In this document: piece after piece, positions 63,031-64,000 of the stretch | Position numbering within the stretch: the stretch's first letter is position 1 | Layout: each line of letters starts with the position of its first letter | Origin: RPQJ01 sp963731105 | GTDB lineage: Bacteria > Pseudomonadota > Gammaproteobacteria > Steroidobacterales > Steroidobacteraceae | DNA length: 64,000 bases | Direction: 5' to 3' | Assembly: GCA_963731105.1 (NCBI GenBank) | Contig: CAVSUM010000031.1 | Span: 1-64,000, forward strand | The notes under the pieces: model-generated | Seen by the model: only the letters and a program-made list of their open reading frames with translations | The model's database searches: none | What the model was told of the DNA's origin: nothing | Program-made: the position numbers and the translations under genes

Positions 63031-63675
63031 TCATTTCCCTGAATGCACCATCGCGTCGATCGCCACGGTGACCGCCAGGATCATTGCGTCATCCTGGTTG
63101 GGCTCGATCTGCACGCCGTATGAATCCTTGATACGGAACCACTTCTTCGACACCTTAGCGGCCTTGTGCTTCCCTTCACCGATCCTGTATTCGTGCGCCA
63201 GCAGGTCACCCTGCACCTCGAGATCGGGTCCATCGGCAATCTTCACGACCCAGCGCTCGCGGATCGGCGTGATCAGGGCTCGCTTCACCTCCGCAACCTT
63301 GTCGCCTTTTCCGTTTTCAATCGCCATCGATTCCTTGGCCCGAAGCATTCGCTCCTGGATCTGCGCTTTCACCTTGCCTTCGGTATTCTCGAACTCGAGC
63401 GTCCCTCGCACACGCATCATCTTGCCGTTGACCTTGTACACGCGCTCGCCACGGTCGTTCTCGATCCAGAAGTCGTCACCAAACGACACGAGCTTCTGGC
63501 GCATCTGGTAGCGCTCCGCACCGTCGCGCGGTTCGGTGTCGGACCCGACCGGAGCGGTTGCCTCCTCGGGCGCCGACGCCTCGGACGTCGAGGTCCAATC
63601 CTGCGCACGACTCGCGGATGGCACGCTCGCCGCTACCATGACCAGCAGCGCCACAATCCATCTCCAACTGGACAT
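63031..63675 (-). CDS. LURP-one-related (DUF567) domain protein, exported
   Basis: The 214-residue protein has a signal peptide ending near SRA-QD, then an acidic linker. A LURP-one/scramblase-like beta barrel follows from about residue 50: RYQMRQKLVSFGDDFWIENDRG, then MRVRGTLEFEN, RERWVVKIADGPDLEVQGDL and WFRIKDSYGVQI. The ribosome site GAGGAG is 6 bp upstream of the ATG. The family's function in bacteria is unclear; a periplasmic form is less usual. It is the only gene between tRNA fragments 3 and 4. Confidence 0.82.
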   Translation of the reverse strand: MSSWRWIVALLVMVAASVPSASRAQDWTSTSEASAPEEATAPVGSDTEPRDGAERYQMRQKLVSFGDDFWIENDRGERVYKVNGKMMRVRGTLEFENTEGKVKAQIQERMLRAKESMAIENGKGDKVAEVKRALITPIRERWVVKIADGPDLEVQGDLLAHEYRIGEGKHKAAKVSKKWFRIKDSYGVQIEPNQDDAMILAVTVAIDAMVHSGK

Positions 63676-64000
63676 GCTCGACTCCTCGCTTGGGGCCGAC
63701 AAGTCTCCGTGCAACGCGCGCACCCGTCCAATAGCGACTTCGTATCGTCACAATGCCTGTCGCGCATACACTGCTCGTGACGTCGCCGCCGGGGCCAGGA
63801 GCGCGGCGTTTGAACTTGGTGGCGCGAACCCAGGACCAGCCACGGCGCACCGGCACGGTCACGGCGCTTCACCGTGCAGACATGCGGGTCACGGCAGTCC
63901 TGGACGGTGAGGCCGAGTTCCGTCGCCGGAAGGTGGAGCGGGTGATGGGAATCGAACCCACCTGAGTTGGTCGTCTCCGCTTGTCGAATCAATCACTTAC
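63676..64000. other. 325-bp terminal region without a recognised gene
   Basis: It holds the LURP-one gene's promoter side and the fourth tRNA-Gly 3' fragment at 63934-63961. Short frames in this stretch lack consistent codon bias and homologous motifs. The sequence after the fragment (ATCAATCACTT near the window edge) may be part of an attachment-site arm. Confidence 0.5.
63934..63961 (-). repeat. tRNA-Gly 3'-end fragment, copy 4
   Basis: These 28 bases are identical to the 3' terminal segment of the tRNA-Gly at 48452 (CCA, acceptor 3' strand, T-arm). No cloverleaf can be completed from the bases that follow. It is in the same direction as the other copies. Confidence 0.88.

Overview
The window is a gene-dense, high-GC chromosomal segment, by eye in the mid-60s percent, with strong G/C preference at third codon positions. 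Gene content points to a gammaproteobacterium: creBCD, TrkH, IF-1, RsgA, KatG, Dps, a FadL-type porin, outer-membrane lipoproteins and periplasmic lysozyme inhibitors. A Steroidobacter-, Nevskia- or Xanthomonas-like relative is an inference; no rRNA is present to place it.

Layout. 1-12.4 kb: metabolic genes (amidohydrolase, ThDP enzyme, serine hydrolase, FAD-linked hydroxyacid dehydrogenase, IlvD/Edd dehydratase, lipase-like hydrolase) with trkH and a DsbA-like protein. 12.5-18 kb: housekeeping and envelope genes (RRM protein, infA, RumA-type methyltransferase, AraC regulator divergent from a FadL porin, cytochrome c). 18.4-23.7 kb: AspT-type exchanger and creB-creC-creD, with creD frameshifted. 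23.7-28.4 kb: TIR-TPR protein, katG, dps. 28.6-37.4 kb: an envelope-defence-like cluster with three different lysozyme-inhibitor-type proteins (a DUF819-LprI-like fusion, PliG-like, PliI), two paralogous exported proteins of unknown function, an M13 peptidase and an L,D-transpeptidase. 37.5-45.9 kb: rsgA, then a FisR-like sigma-54 activator divergent from an operon with a good -24/-12 promoter. That operon encodes a persulfide-dioxygenase-like protein, a NifX-like protein, a 1-Cys peroxiredoxin, a ZIP transporter and two ferritin-like proteins, one an encapsulated-ferritin core with no encapsulin. Thiol and sulfur genes follow. 46-48.4 kb: a large ketoacyl synthase and a decayed HigBA module.

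48.45 kb to the end: an intact tRNA-Gly(CCC), then three direct repeats of only its 3' terminal segment (T-arm, acceptor 3' strand and CCA) at 50.8, 62.9 and 63.9 kb. These cut the region into segments: an OPT transporter beside a CdsA fragment; a 12-kb catabolic block (Crp-type regulator, alkylsulfatase-like protein, two DUF1254 proteins, FMN hydroxyacid dehydrogenase, GMC oxidoreductase with its Tat partner subunit, aldehyde dehydrogenase, arylsulfatase); and one LURP-one-like gene. The catabolic block could release an alcohol from a sulfate ester and oxidise it through the aldehyde to an acid.

The signals most worth follow-up are the lysozyme-inhibitor cluster with its unknown paralogous family, the putative persulfide-responsive sigma-54 operon with orphan EncFtn, and the serial tRNA-Gly 3' fragments. 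Two conserved genes (ybaY-like, creD) each carry one extra base, so sequencing error must be considered there.
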